This document shows, piece after piece, positions 25,559 through 34,120 of a stretch of DNA of 43,347 nt. Both the position numbers and the translations under genes were made by a program. Each line of letters begins with the position of its first letter. The stretch's first letter is position 1. This stretch comes from Streptococcus sp. HMSC072G04 (lineage in GTDB: Bacteria; Bacillota; Bacilli; Lactobacillales; Streptococcaceae): assembly GCF_001813295.1 (NCBI RefSeq), contig NZ_KV812019.1, positions 1-43,347 of the forward strand, given 5' to 3'. The notes under the pieces were generated by a model. The model was given only the letters and a program-made list of their open reading frames with translations. It was not told the DNA's origin and did not search any database.

Positions 25559-27349
25559 ATGACTCAAGGAAAAATTATCAAAGTTTCCGGTCCCTTGGTG
25601 GTTGCATCAGGGATGCAGGAGGCCAATATTCAAGACATTTGCCGGGTCGGCGATCTTGGTTTGATTGGCGAAATTATTGAGATGCGGCGGGACGAAGCCT
25701 CTATCCAAGTATATGAAGAAACGTCTGGAGTTGGTCCAGGAGAACCAGTTGTCACAACCGGAGCTCCCCTTTCTGTTGAATTGGGACCAGGCTTGATCTC
25801 TCAGATGTTTGACGGGATCCAACGCCCCTTGGAACGCTTCCAAGAAGTGACTGCCAGTGACTTTTTGGTTCGTGGGGTGCAAGTTCCAAATCTAGATCGG
25901 GACACCAAATGGGCCTTCGAACCAAGTGTGACAGAAGGGACAGAGGTGGTTGCAGGAGACATCGTCGGTACCGTTCAAGAGACCAATATGGTGGAACACC
26001 GCATCATGGTACCCTTTGGTGTCAGTGGACGTGTAACCAAGATCGCAGCAGGTTCTTACACAGTGGAAGAGCCAGTTTATGAGATCGAGCAGGCAGATGG
26101 CAGTCTCTTTACTGGTACTTTGATGCAAAAATGGCCGGTTCGTCGAGGCCGTCCCTTTGCACAAAAACTGATTCCAGTAGAGCCTTTGGTTACCGGTCAA
26201 CGGGTCATCGATACCTTCTTCCCTGTGACAAAAGGTGGAGCTGCAGCTGTTCCTGGTCCTTTCGGAGCTGGGAAAACAGTCGTGCAACACCAGGTGGCCA
26301 AGTTTGCCAATGTAGACATCGTAATTTACGTTGGTTGTGGGGAACGTGGAAATGAAATGACGGACGTTCTGAATGAATTTCCAGAATTGATCGATCCAAC
26401 GACCGGTCAATCCATTATGCAACGGACTGTTCTGATCGCCAACACTTCAAACATGCCAGTAGCGGCGCGGGAAGCTTCCATCTACACAGGGATTACTATT
26501 GCCGAATACTTCCGTGATATGGGCTATTCCGTTGCCATCATGGCGGATTCGACTTCTCGTTGGGCAGAAGCTCTCCGTGAAATGTCTGGTCGTCTAGAAG
26601 AAATGCCAGGGGATGAAGGCTACCCAGCCTATCTTGGTAGCCGGATCGCCGAATACTACGAGCGTGCAGGTCGGGTCAAGACACTCGGGACCACTGCGCG
26701 TGAAGGCTCGATTACCGCTATCGGTGCCGTTTCCCCTCCGGGTGGAGATATTTCAGAGCCGGTAACCCAAAATACCTTGCGGATTGTCAAGGTCTTCTGG
26801 GGCTTAGATGCTCAGTTGGCTCAACGTCGTCACTTCCCAGCCATCAACTGGTTGAGTTCTTATTCGCTTTACCAAGATGAAGTCGGTCGCTATATCGATC
26901 TACATGAACAAATCAGCTGGTCTGAAAAAGTGACCCGCGCTATGAATTTGCTTCAAAAAGAAAGTGAATTGCAGGAGATCGTCCGTTTGGTTGGTCTGGA
27001 TTCCCTGTCTGAAAAAGACCGCTTGACCATGAATGCGGCCAAGATGATCCGTGAAGACTACCTGCAACAAAATGCCTTTGATGAGGTCGATACCTATACC
27101 TCTTTCAGCAAGCAGGTGGCCTTGTTGACCAACATTTTGACCTTTGACCAAGAAAGTCAAAAAGCACTAGAATTAGGGGCTTACTTCACAGAAATCATGG
27201 AAGGAACCGTGGCTCTTCGAGACCGCATTGCCCGGAGCAAGTTCATCCATGAGGACCAGTTGGCAACCATTCAAGCTTTGAAAGAAGAAATCGTAGAAAC
27301 CCTACACCAAATCGTCGCAAAAGGAGGAGTAGACAATGAGCGTGATTAA
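25559..27349 (+). CDS. ntpA: V-type ATPase catalytic subunit A
   Basis: 596-residue catalytic subunit. The N-terminal beta-barrel (1-75) is followed by the A-type non-homologous insert (about 120-190), and then the nucleotide-binding domain with Walker A GPFGAGKT at 233-240, GERGNEMT, and the [16 protein letters not shown] and [23 protein letters not shown] stretches. Three copies alternate with subunit B in the head and carry out ATP turnover. GGAGG is six bases before the ATG. The 3' end overlaps ntpB by 14 bases. Confidence 0.97.
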   Translation: MTQGKIIKVSGPLVVASGMQEANIQDICRVGDLGLIGEIIEMRRDEASIQVYEETSGVGPGEPVVTTGAPLSVELGPGLISQMFDGIQRPLERFQEVTASDFLVRGVQVPNLDRDTKWAFEPSVTEGTEVVAGDIVGTVQETNMVEHRIMVPFGVSGRVTKIAAGSYTVEEPVYEIEQADGSLFTGTLMQKWPVRRGRPFAQKLIPVEPLVTGQRVIDTFFPVTKGGAAAVPGPFGAGKTVVQHQVAKFANVDIVIYVGCGERGNEMTDVLNEFPELIDPTTGQSIMQRTVLIANTSNMPVAAREASIYTGITIAEYFRDMGYSVAIMADSTSRWAEALREMSGRLEEMPGDEGYPAYLGSRIAEYYERAGRVKTLGTTAREGSITAIGAVSPPGGDISEPVTQNTLRIVKVFWGLDAQLAQRRHFPAINWLSSYSLYQDEVGRYIDLHEQISWSEKVTRAMNLLQKESELQEIVRLVGLDSLSEKDRLTMNAAKMIREDYLQQNAFDEVDTYTSFSKQVALLTNILTFDQESQKALELGAYFTEIMEGTVALRDRIARSKFIHEDQLATIQALKEEIVETLHQIVAKGGVDNERD

Positions 27350-28721
27350 AGAATACCGTACTGTCAGCGAAGTTGTTGGCCCCTTGATGATTGTCGATCA
27401 GGTCGAAGGGGTTCACTACAATGAACTAGTAGAAATCAAGCTTCATGATGGAACGACCCGTCAGGGACAAGTCCTCGAAGTCCAAGAAGATAAGGCCATG
27501 GTCCAGCTCTTTGAAGGATCTAGCGGGATCAACTTGGAAAAAGCCAAGGTCCGCTTTACTGGACGTCCCCTAGAACTTCCTGTGTCTGAAGACATGGTCG
27601 GACGCATCTTTAACGGGATGGGCAAACCCATCGATGGCGGTCCAGAGATTATCCCAGAGAAGTACTTGGACATTGATGGACAAGCTATTAACCCTGTTTC
27701 GCGGGACTATCCGGATGAATTTATCCAGACAGGAATCTCAGCCATTGACCATTTGAATACCTTGGTTCGGGGACAAAAACTCCCAGTCTTCTCAGGTTCT
27801 GGTCTCCCTCACAAGGAATTGGCGGCTCAGATTGCTCGTCAAGCGACTGTGCTTAATTCGGAAGAAAACTTCGCCGTGGTCTTTGCGGCTATGGGGATTA
27901 CCTTCGAAGAAGCCGAGTTCTTTATGAACGACCTTCGGGAGACAGGAGCCATTGACCGCTCTGTCCTCTTCATCAACCTAGCTAATGACCCAGCTATCGA
28001 ACGGATTGCGACTCCTCGGATCGCCTTGACCGCTGCCGAATATTTGGCCTATGAAAAAGACATGCACGTCTTGGTTATCATGACGGATATGACCAACTAC
28101 TGTGAAGCCCTTCGGGAAGTCTCCGCTGCCCGCCGGGAAGTTCCAGGTCGTAGGGGCTATCCAGGTTACCTTTATACTAACCTCTCAACCCTCTACGAAC
28201 GTGCAGGACGCTTGGTTGGAAAGAAAGGATCTGTGACCCAAATTCCGATCCTCTCTATGCCAGAAGATGACATCACCCACCCTATCCCTGACTTGACAGG
28301 CTACATCACCGAAGGTCAGATTATTCTGTCTCGCGATCTCTACAATAGTGGTTACCGCCCACCGATCAATGTTCTTCCATCCCTTTCTCGTTTGAAGGAC
28401 AAGGGGTCTGGTGAAGGCAAAACTCGGGAAGACCATGCGGCGACCATGAACCAGCTCTTTGCGGCCTACGCCCAAGGAAAACAAGCCAAAGAACTGGCTG
28501 TAGTACTTGGGGAGTCTGCCTTGTCAGATACTGACAAGCTCTATGTCAAATTTACGGATCGCTTTGAGCAGGAATACATCAACCAAGGTTTCACTACCAA
28601 TCGGACGATTGAGGAAAGTTTGGATCTCGGTTGGGAACTCTTATCCATCCTTCCAAGAACAGAGCTTAAACGGATCAAGGATGAGATGATTGACAAGTAT
28701 CTGCCAAACAAAGAGGATTAG
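27336..28721 (+). CDS. ntpB: V-type ATPase regulatory subunit B
   Basis: 461-residue non-catalytic head subunit. Where subunit A has a P-loop this protein reads [18 protein letters not shown], the usual degenerate form. [48 protein letters not shown] is the family hallmark region, and [19 protein letters not shown] follows. AAAGGAGG for this gene lies inside the ntpA coding end. Confidence 0.97.
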   Translation: MSVIKEYRTVSEVVGPLMIVDQVEGVHYNELVEIKLHDGTTRQGQVLEVQEDKAMVQLFEGSSGINLEKAKVRFTGRPLELPVSEDMVGRIFNGMGKPIDGGPEIIPEKYLDIDGQAINPVSRDYPDEFIQTGISAIDHLNTLVRGQKLPVFSGSGLPHKELAAQIARQATVLNSEENFAVVFAAMGITFEEAEFFMNDLRETGAIDRSVLFINLANDPAIERIATPRIALTAAEYLAYEKDMHVLVIMTDMTNYCEALREVSAARREVPGRRGYPGYLYTNLSTLYERAGRLVGKKGSVTQIPILSMPEDDITHPIPDLTGYITEGQIILSRDLYNSGYRPPINVLPSLSRLKDKGSGEGKTREDHAATMNQLFAAYAQGKQAKELAVVLGESALSDTDKLYVKFTDRFEQEYINQGFTTNRTIEESLDLGWELLSILPRTELKRIKDEMIDKYLPNKED

Positions 28722-28724
28722 CCT

Positions 28725-29348
28725 ATGGCACGATTAAATGTAAAACCAACTCGGATGGAGCTTAATATTCTCAAAGAGCGCCTCAAGACAGCAACCCGGG
28801 GGCACAAGTTGCTCAAGGATAAGCGGGATGAACTCATGCGCCGCTTTATTGAAGCTGTGCGTGAGAATAATCGCCTGCGCCAAAAGGTGGAGGCAGCGCT
28901 GGTGGGCAATATGCAAGATTTCGTGATGGCCAAGTCCCTAGAGAGTGACCTCATGGTAGAAGAAATCTTCGCTGTACCGACTCGAGAAGTGATGCTACAC
29001 ATCGAGGAAGAAAATGTTATGAGTGTGCGCGTGCCTAAGCTCCATGCCCGTATCGATAATCCATACGGAGATGATGAAGGGGACGTGGTTTATAGCTACC
29101 TCGCCTCCAACAGTCAAATGGATAGCACCATTCAAGAAATGGGGGATCTACTCCCAGATTTGCTTAAGTTAGCGGAAATCGAAAAAAGCTGCCAACTCAT
29201 GGCAGATGAAATCGAGAAAACCCGCCGTCGAGTGAACGGACTCGAGTATGCGACCATCCCAGACCTCAAAGAGACTATCTATTATATCGAAATGAAACTC
29301 GAAGAAGCCGAACGCGCCAACCTCGTCAGAATCATGAAGGTAAAATAA
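28725..29348 (+). CDS. ntpD: V-type ATPase subunit D (central rotor shaft)
   Basis: 207-residue central shaft protein made of two long antiparallel helices: residues 1-75 ([36 protein letters not shown]) and about 145-205 ([19 protein letters not shown]). This matches the family; the conserved RRVNALE-like motif is present as RRVNGLEY. It lies three bases after ntpB and ends the operon. A terminator follows at 29385. Confidence 0.95.
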   Translation: MARLNVKPTRMELNILKERLKTATRGHKLLKDKRDELMRRFIEAVRENNRLRQKVEAALVGNMQDFVMAKSLESDLMVEEIFAVPTREVMLHIEEENVMSVRVPKLHARIDNPYGDDEGDVVYSYLASNSQMDSTIQEMGDLLPDLLKLAEIEKSCQLMADEIEKTRRRVNGLEYATIPDLKETIYYIEMKLEEAERANLVRIMKVK

Positions 29349-29384
29349 GATACAAAGCCGTTAAGCAACTCAAAGGAAAATAGG

Positions 29385-29430
29385 AAATCCAACGATGAAG
29401 CGTCTGCTTCTAGTTGGATTTATCTTTTTC
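29385..29430 (+). terminator. Terminator of the V-ATPase operon
   Basis: AAATCCAAC pairs with GTTGGATTT, with inner GAAG/CTTC pairing, followed by ATCTTTTTCC. An open reading frame starting inside the stem (29395) is not considered a gene. Confidence 0.75.
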
Positions 29431-29485
29431 CAAAGAGTTGTAGGCGTGTTCAGTTATAAGATACAAAGAGTTGTAGGCGTGTTCA
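29431..29485. repeat. Two direct copies of a 22-bp repeat after the V-ATPase terminator
   Basis: CAAAGAGTTGTAGGCGTGTT-CA occurs at 29431-29452 and again at 29464-29485, with a 33-bp period. AAGATACAAAG just before the second copy also occurs right at the ntpD stop (29347-29357). No function is apparent. Confidence 0.8.
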
Positions 29486-29506
29486 ATTACTTGAAAAAGA
29501 CAAGAA

Positions 29507-29542
29507 CCTCATCAAGAAACCATTCCTTGATGAGGCTTTTTT
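29507..29542 (+). terminator. Second rho-independent terminator downstream of ntpD
   Basis: CCTCATCAAG pairs with CTTGATGAGG around a nine-base loop, followed by CTTTTTTAC. Confidence 0.9.
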
Positions 29543-29577
29543 ACGCCCTCGAACTCTTCTTCCACCACCCCTTTTTA

Positions 29578-29594
29578 TGTTACTAGTTTGTAAC
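29578..29594 (+). promoter_or_regulatory. WalR (VicR) box upstream of the LysM protein gene
   Basis: TGTTAC-TAGTT-TGTAAC fits the WalR direct-repeat consensus TGTWAH-N5-TGTWAH exactly. A further TGTTAC at about 29617 and TGTTAA at about 29638 may be additional half-sites. TATAGT at 29689-29694 is the likely -10. In pneumococcus WalRK (VicRK) controls LysM and murein hydrolase genes such as SP_0107, which agrees with the gene here. Confidence 0.75.
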
Positions 29595-29750
29595 AATGTG
29601 ACAAGAAAGACGAAATGTTACAAGAAAAATACAGTTTTGTTAAATAGCCAAAAAGGCCTTTTATTATTTTTAAATTGTGATAAGATAGTATAGTAGTTCA
29701 TTTGTCCAAGAAAATCTTGAACAAAAAACAAAGAAAAAAGAGGATAAAAG

Positions 29751-30875
29751 ATGAAATTAAAAGTTAATACGAAAGCCTTGATCGCTTCAACAGTAGCTCT
29801 TGCAGTGATTCCATTTACAAAAGCCACTGCAGAAACACTTGAAGATTGGGTAGCTCGCTCAGTAGATGAAATCAAACATGATATCCAACAAAGCGGTGAA
29901 AACCAACAAACTTATACCATCAAATATGGTGATACATTGAGTTCGATCGCAGAAGCGCTTGGAATCGATGTACATGTGTTGGCAAACTTGAACAACATCA
30001 GCAACATGGATTTGATCTACCCAGGTACTGTTTTGAAAACAACAGTAAATGATCAAAAAGAAGTAACTTCAGTTGAAATCCAAACTCCTCAAGCAGGTGC
30101 GACAGATGCAACCGTTGCAAGTGCTGACTTGACAACAAACCAAGTGACAGTTGATGACCAAACAGTCGCTGTCAACGATTTGTCTAAACCAGTAAACGAA
30201 GATAACAAAGCTGTTCCAGTTGCTCCAGCAGCGGAAACTCAAGAAGCCCCAGCGGAAGCTCCTGTAGTTGAAGTACCAGCAGCAGAAACACCAGCACAAC
30301 CAGCTGTTCCAGAAACACCAAACTACGGTGCTCCAGCTGTCAATGTTGAAGTACAAAATCAAGAAGTAGCGCCAGCTGCTCCTCAATCTGCTCCAGCAGC
30401 GGAAGCTCCTGCTGAAACACCAGCTTCTGCTCCTGAAGCTCCAGCAGCACAACCAGCAGTAGAAACTGCTGCAGCACCTGAAGTGCAACCAGTAGCATCA
30501 ACTCCAACAAGCGGAAATACTATTCCAACTGATCCAAATCTTCAACCTCAAGCGGAAGCTTTCCGTCAAGAAATTGCAGCGAAATTCGGTATCACAAACA
30601 TCGGTGGTTACCGTGAAGGGGATCCAGAAGACCATGGTAAAGGACTTGCAGTAGACGTGATGGTTCCAACAAATTCAGAGCTTGGAGATCAAGTTGCACA
30701 GTATGCGATTGATAACATGGACCGTGCAGGTATCTCATATATTATCTGGAAACAACAATTCTACATGCCAGTAAATAACATTTACGGACCAGCTAATACA
30801 TGGAACCAAATGCCGGACCGTGGTGGAGATACAGCAAACCACAACGACCACGTACATATCTCATTTAACGGATAA
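29751..30875 (+). CDS. Secreted LysM-domain cell-wall protein
   Basis: 374-residue exported protein. The signal peptide ends at about residue 27 (KATAE). One LysM peptidoglycan-binding domain lies at about residues 54-98 (YTIKYGDTLSSIAEALGID onwards). A long Ala/Pro/Glu-rich spacer (about 145-260) follows, then a roughly 110-residue C-terminal domain with GGYREGDPEDHGKGLAVDVM and a final HNDHVHISF, which resembles a D-Ala-D-Ala carboxypeptidase-type or peptidase-like fold with His/Asp residues that could hold metal. Activity is unproven. The layout matches the pneumococcal LysM protein SP_0107, and a WalR box lies upstream. No LPxTG sorting signal is present. Confidence 0.88.
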   Translation: MKLKVNTKALIASTVALAVIPFTKATAETLEDWVARSVDEIKHDIQQSGENQQTYTIKYGDTLSSIAEALGIDVHVLANLNNISNMDLIYPGTVLKTTVNDQKEVTSVEIQTPQAGATDATVASADLTTNQVTVDDQTVAVNDLSKPVNEDNKAVPVAPAAETQEAPAEAPVVEVPAAETPAQPAVPETPNYGAPAVNVEVQNQEVAPAAPQSAPAAEAPAETPASAPEAPAAQPAVETAAAPEVQPVASTPTSGNTIPTDPNLQPQAEAFRQEIAAKFGITNIGGYREGDPEDHGKGLAVDVMVPTNSELGDQVAQYAIDNMDRAGISYIIWKQQFYMPVNNIYGPANTWNQMPDRGGDTANHNDHVHISFNG

Positions 30876-30884
30876 TAAAACTTT

Positions 30885-30915
30885 GAACTAGGACAAGTGC
30901 CTAGTTCTTTTTTTG
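30885..30915 (+). terminator. Rho-independent terminator of the LysM protein gene
   Basis: GAACTAGG pairs with CCTAGTTC around ACAAGTG, followed by eight T. Confidence 0.92.
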
Positions 30916-30921
30916 TATGCA

Positions 30922-30952
30922 CAAAAAAGGCCGGAAGATGAATCTTCCAGCC
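30922..30952 (-). terminator. Rho-independent terminator of the MFS transporter gene
   Basis: On the minus strand GGCTGGAAGA pairs with TCTTCCGGCC, followed by TTTTTTG. Confidence 0.9.
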
Positions 30953-30961
30953 AGACGATGG

Positions 30962-32131
30962 TTATAAAATATGATCGACTTTTTCCACCTGATAAAGGGC
31001 AATCGCCATGATAATGGTTAAGACCAGTAGCATAAGAATGGCAGGTGTCCAAGAGTGGAAGAGAGATTTGCTGTAGCCGAAGAGGATAGGGCCAAAGGCT
31101 GCAAAGACGTAGCCTCCTGTTTGGGCAAGACCAGAAAGTTGAGCAGTTTTTTCAGGTGTGCTGGATTTCATGGAGAAAGCGACCATGAGGTAAGGGAAGA
31201 GCGAACTGACGGAACTTCCAATCAGGGCATTTAATACCAACCAGTAGAAGAAGTTGCTAGTCGGGATTAAGAGCATGGCTACCCCCAGAATCCCTGCTCC
31301 GACAACAATCGTAAGCATCAAGCGTCGATTGCGATCGGATAAGCGTGTCGTTAAACTTGGGATCGTCAAGGAGAATGGGAGACTGATCAGGGTGAACACG
31401 GAGGCCAGTAGTCCAGATTCAACCTTTGAAAGGCCAGCTTGAACAGCCATGGTCGGAAGCCAGGTCATACTTGTGTAGAAAAGCAGTGACTGCAAGCCTC
31501 CAAAAATCATGATAGCCCAGACATATTTATTGGTATACCACTTGCTACTAGATTCCGTAGTAGCCGTCTTTTTTAGATGGTGGTTGTAGCGAAGGTTAGG
31601 AATCCAGATGACCAAAGCAAGAGCACACAAGGCTGTCAAGATGTTGACCAAACCTTGCCAAGAAGTGGCTTTGGTGATCGGAACGGCCACAGAAGAGGCG
31701 ATCGCTGTGGACATCCCCATAGAAGTGATGTACAAAGTGGTCAGAATGCCTAGTTGGCGGGGTCTGTTCGCCTGAATCAGGCTTGGAAGCAGCACATTGA
31801 GGAAGGCGATGCCAGCTCCAATCAAGATGGTTCCCAGATAGAGGAAGGGGAGGTTGATAATCCGAATGGCAGATCCAATCGTAATCGCGATCAAAACTAG
31901 GAAAAAGAGGCGCTCAATCCCCAACTTTTTAGCAAATTGAATCGCAAAAGGTGAGAAAATGGCAAAGGTGAGAAGTGGCAAGCTAGTCAATAGTCCCAGA
32001 GAGCTCACATCTACCCCCAAACCAGCAGCGATGTCAGACAAGACCGTCGGAAGCGTAGTAAATGGTGTTCGTAAAACAATCCCAAGCATAATGATGCCCG
32101 GGACGAATAGCATAGAATGTGTTTTTTTCAT
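30962..32131 (-). CDS. MFS transporter of the CynX/NimT type
   Basis: 389-residue transporter with twelve hydrophobic segments. MLFVPGIIMLGIVLRTPFTTLPTVLSDIAAGLG at the N-terminus and the FAIQFAKKLGIERLFF loop between helices 2 and 3 are typical of the cyanate permease-like (CynX/NimT) branch of the major facilitator superfamily. The substrate is unknown; members export small molecules such as 2-nitroimidazole or take up cyanate. GAGGAGG lies before the ATG. It converges with the LysM gene, each with its own terminator. Confidence 0.88.
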   Translation of the reverse strand: MKKTHSMLFVPGIIMLGIVLRTPFTTLPTVLSDIAAGLGVDVSSLGLLTSLPLLTFAIFSPFAIQFAKKLGIERLFFLVLIAITIGSAIRIINLPFLYLGTILIGAGIAFLNVLLPSLIQANRPRQLGILTTLYITSMGMSTAIASSVAVPITKATSWQGLVNILTALCALALVIWIPNLRYNHHLKKTATTESSSKWYTNKYVWAIMIFGGLQSLLFYTSMTWLPTMAVQAGLSKVESGLLASVFTLISLPFSLTIPSLTTRLSDRNRRLMLTIVVGAGILGVAMLLIPTSNFFYWLVLNALIGSSVSSLFPYLMVAFSMKSSTPEKTAQLSGLAQTGGYVFAAFGPILFGYSKSLFHSWTPAILMLLVLTIIMAIALYQVEKVDHIL

Positions 32132-32213
32132 AAATCCTCCTCAGACAAAAATTCTCTTCATTATAACACAGATCGAGTATAAATTGGAGTATTTGTACAA
32201 ATGAAGGAGAAGG

Positions 32214-32320
32214 AACGTCGTTCTCACGATCGTTTGCTAAGGGAATAAGGAACGTAGTTCTCACTACCGTTCGAACTGCATCAACGTACCTAAGCTCACT
32301 AACGTTCACTAAGGTACGTA
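32214..32320. repeat. Intergenic repeat, copy 1
   Basis: Contains GGAACGTAGTTCTCACTA, GTTCGAACTGC, TCAACGTACCTAAGCTCACT and AACGTTCACTAAGG in this order. The same blocks recur at 32536-32640. The sequence is rich in short inverted pieces (GTTCGAAC, AACGTT) and lies directly downstream of the first small RNA on the minus strand. Confidence 0.75.
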
Positions 32321-32321
32321 G

Positions 32322-32416
32322 AAAAAAGCCACCGGTTTTGGTGGCTCTTATAGGGAGATTATTATGAAAAAGTTTAGGATTTTCTATCAAACAAAGTTAG
32401 GAGGTCTTTATTTGAT
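32322..32416 (-). ncRNA. CiaR-dependent small RNA (csRNA), copy 1
   Basis: On the minus strand a CiaR box (32439-32455) is followed after ten bases by TATAAT (32423-32428), giving an expected start near 32416. The RNA of about 95 nt carries GACCTCCTAACTTTG, able to pair with ribosome-binding sites, and ends in a perfect terminator (AGCCACC-AAAACC-GGTGGCT plus T6). This is the layout of the streptococcal csRNAs made under CiaRH control, which block translation of targets such as comC. On the plus strand the same DNA contains a 21-codon reading frame; the promoter and terminator evidence favours the RNA. Confidence 0.85.
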
Positions 32417-32422
32417 GGTTTT

Positions 32423-32455
32423 ATTATAAGGTGGTTTGCTTAAAGAAATCTTAAG
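32423..32455 (-). promoter_or_regulatory. CiaR box and -10 of csRNA copy 1
   Basis: CTTAAGATTTCTTTAAG on the minus strand fits NTTAAG-N5-TTTAAG, the CiaR direct repeat, placed ten bases ahead of TATAAT as in known CiaR-activated promoters. Confidence 0.85.
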
Positions 32456-32535
32456 AAAAGGTTGTGTTTAAAAAATAGGTCTTAAGTCTGACAAAATGCA
32501 TTAATCATCATTCCAAACAGTAAAATTACTTATTC

Positions 32536-32722
32536 CATTCTAAGGATCGTAGTTCTCGCTAACGTTCGAACTGCGTCAACGTACCTAAGCTCACTAACGT
32601 TTGCTAAGGAAATAAGGACCGTAGTTTTCGCTTCGCTCAAACTGCATCAATATCTCTAAATTCAGCTGAACTCTCTGAGTTCACCTCATTAAGTATTCTA
32701 AGGACCGTAGTTCTCACTCCCA
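32536..32722. repeat. Intergenic repeat, copy 2 (with partial third and fourth pieces)
   Basis: Repeats the blocks of 32214-32320 (GGATCGTAGTTCTCGCTA, GTTCGAACTGCGTCAACG, CTAAGCTCACTAACGTTTGC). Degraded pieces follow at 32625-32655 (GGACCGTAGTTTTCGCTTCG) and 32702-32718 (GGACCGTAGTTCTCACT). Together with the following small RNA gene it forms the second copy of a duplicated unit. Confidence 0.7.
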
Positions 32723-32724
32723 TA

Positions 32725-32818
32725 GAAAAAGCCACCGGTTTTGGTGGCTCTTATAGGAGATTATTATGAAAAAGTTTAGGATTTTCTATCAAACAAAGTT
32801 AGGAGGTCTTCATTTGAT
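32725..32818 (-). ncRNA. CiaR-dependent small RNA (csRNA), copy 2
   Basis: Nearly identical to copy 1. A CiaR box at 32841-32857 and TATAAT at 32825-32830 on the minus strand predict a start near 32818. The body carries AAGACCTCCTAACTTTG, and the RNA ends with the same AGCCACC-AAAACC-GGTGGCT stem and T run. Only a few bases differ between copies, mostly near the 5' end (ACCATCAAATGAAG against ACCATCAAATAAAG). Confidence 0.85.
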
Positions 32819-32824
32819 GGTTTC

Positions 32825-32857
32825 ATTATAAGGCTGATTTCTTAAAGAAAACTTAAG
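32825..32857 (-). promoter_or_regulatory. CiaR box and -10 of csRNA copy 2
   Basis: CTTAAGTTTTCTTTAAG on the minus strand fits NTTAAG-N5-TTTAAG, ten bases before TATAAT. Confidence 0.85.
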
Positions 32858-32913
32858 AAAAGACGCTGTTTATAAGAATCGGTCTTAGGTCTGATATTTT
32901 TTTACAACAGAAA

Positions 32914-32993
32914 CTATTTAGAATTTTTTCTAAATAGAGTTGACAAACCCATCCGAAAGTACTAGAATCTATTTAGAAAGATTTCTAAATAGA
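32914..32993 (+). promoter_or_regulatory. sdpRI promoter with two flanking operator palindromes
   Basis: TTGACA (32940-32945) and TAGAAT (32963-32968) are 17 bases apart. Palindrome 1 (32914-32937) has CTATTTAGA and TCTAAATAG arms just upstream of the -35. Palindrome 2 (32968-32993) has TCTATTTAGAAA and TTTCTAAATAGA arms beginning at the last base of the -10. They share the half-site CTATTTAGAA, so one repressor probably binds both. The adjacent ArsR-type gene is the obvious candidate, giving autorepression. Confidence 0.85.
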
Positions 32994-33009
32994 TTAGAGG
33001 AGATAGAGA

Positions 33010-33291
33010 ATGAATTTTGCGCAAACATTTAAAGCTTTATCGAATCCGATAAGAAGAAGTATATTAGAACTGCTAAAGGCGGGGAAATTATCCGCGGGAG
33101 ATATCGCTGGCCACTTTGATGTAGCAGGAGCGACCATTTCCCATCATTTAAGCCTCCTCAAGCAGGCAGATTTAATTCGAGAGGAAAAAGAGAAGAATTT
33201 TATCTACTATGAACTCAATACTTCTGTCTTGGAGGATTTAATGGTCTGGCTCGTTGATTTGAAAGGAGACTCTACTGATGAAAACGAATAA
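33010..33291 (+). CDS. sdpR: ArsR-family autorepressor SdpR-type
   Basis: 93-residue winged-helix repressor: FKALSNPIRRSILELLKAGKLSAGDIAGHFDVAGATISHHLSLLKQADLI is the ArsR/SdpR helix-turn-helix. No metal-binding cysteines are present, as in SdpR. In Bacillus subtilis SdpR represses itself and the immunity gene sdpI until SdpI captures it at the membrane. The stop overlaps sdpI by 14 bases. GAGGAG lies before the ATG. Two matching palindromes surround its promoter. Confidence 0.9.
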   Translation: MNFAQTFKALSNPIRRSILELLKAGKLSAGDIAGHFDVAGATISHHLSLLKQADLIREEKEKNFIYYELNTSVLEDLMVWLVDLKGDSTDENE

Positions 33292-33913
33292 AAAACTATT
33301 GCTATTAACTTCTATGGTGATCCTTTTCCCCATGCTTTGGGGGCTGATGATTTGGTCGCAATTGCCTAACCAAATCCCGATTCACTTCAATTTTGCTGGC
33401 CAGGCCAATAACTTCCAATCGAAACCCCTGGTTGTGTTTGGTCTTCCTATTTTCGATCTCATGGTGCATCTGTTTATGATCTTTATGATCGGTCGCGATT
33501 CTAAGAATAGCGCTATGAATGAGAAAATGATCAGAGCGATTTACTGGTTGACCCCAATCGTTTCCTTAAGTACCTCCTATCTCATCTATAGCAAGGCGCT
33601 AGGATCTACTACCAATCCATCAGTTTTTGTTTCAGTTTTGCTGGGTCTCATCTTTGTGATCATGGGCAATTACATGCCTAAGCTAAAAGTGAACCATACG
33701 GTTGGAATCCGTCTGCCTTGGACCTTACAGAGTGAAGATAACTGGCACAAAACCCATCGCTTGGCAGGGAAGTTGTGGGTGCTTGGTGGCTTGATCCTCC
33801 TTCTTGAAGCTGGCCTTCAATTCGCGCTTTCTTATGTATTGGTGCTGGTCATCCTCGCCATTGTGGTTATCCCTATGATGTACTCTTATCAATTAAGTCG
33901 GAAAAATCGTTAG
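33278..33913 (+). CDS. sdpI: SdpI-family membrane protein (immunity/signal transduction)
   Basis: 211-residue membrane protein with about six hydrophobic segments. The N-terminal DUF1648-type region (WSQLPNQIPIHFNFAGQANNF) and the later GNYMPKLKVNHTVGIRLPWTLQSEDNWHKTHRLAGKLWVLGG stretch define the SdpI family. In Bacillus it protects against the SdpC toxin and sequesters SdpR. No sdpC-like toxin gene is visible here, so it may give protection against toxins of other cells or serve another role. A terminator follows. Confidence 0.92.
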   Translation: MKTNKKLLLLTSMVILFPMLWGLMIWSQLPNQIPIHFNFAGQANNFQSKPLVVFGLPIFDLMVHLFMIFMIGRDSKNSAMNEKMIRAIYWLTPIVSLSTSYLIYSKALGSTTNPSVFVSVLLGLIFVIMGNYMPKLKVNHTVGIRLPWTLQSEDNWHKTHRLAGKLWVLGGLILLLEAGLQFALSYVLVLVILAIVVIPMMYSYQLSRKNR

Positions 33914-33918
33914 AATGA

Positions 33919-33972
33919 AAAAACAACCAGAGAAGAAGCCAGTCGGGAACGGTTTCTTTTCCGGTTGTTTTT
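33919..33972 (+). terminator. Rho-independent terminator of sdpRI
   Basis: AAAACAACC with AAGAAGCC on the left pairs with GGTTTCTT and GGTTGTTTTT on the right, leaving a loop of about ten bases (AGTCGGGAAC). It overlaps a spurious 78-codon reading frame at 33915. Confidence 0.8.
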
Positions 33973-34120
33973 ACTTGTTCATCGTTTCAAATTTAAAACT
34001 TTCAGGAAAATATCTATTTTTCGGAAAAAATTTTCTTACATTACATTTTAAAGATGGACCTTTATTTCTTTCTATAATATACTGTAAATATAAAGATAAG
34101 TACAGCGTTGAGGTAGCACC

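Noticed and set aside
29395..29586. 63-codon reading frame starting MKRLLLVGF after ntpD
   Set aside because: Its start lies within the stem of the operon terminator and its repeated QRVVGVF part merely reflects the 22-bp DNA repeat.
32362..32427. Plus-strand 21-codon reading frame starting MKKFRIFYQTK, present twice (also near 32767)
   Set aside because: Both copies lie inside a minus-strand unit with CiaR box, -10 and terminator, which explains the conservation better than a peptide; the frame has no promoter of its own.
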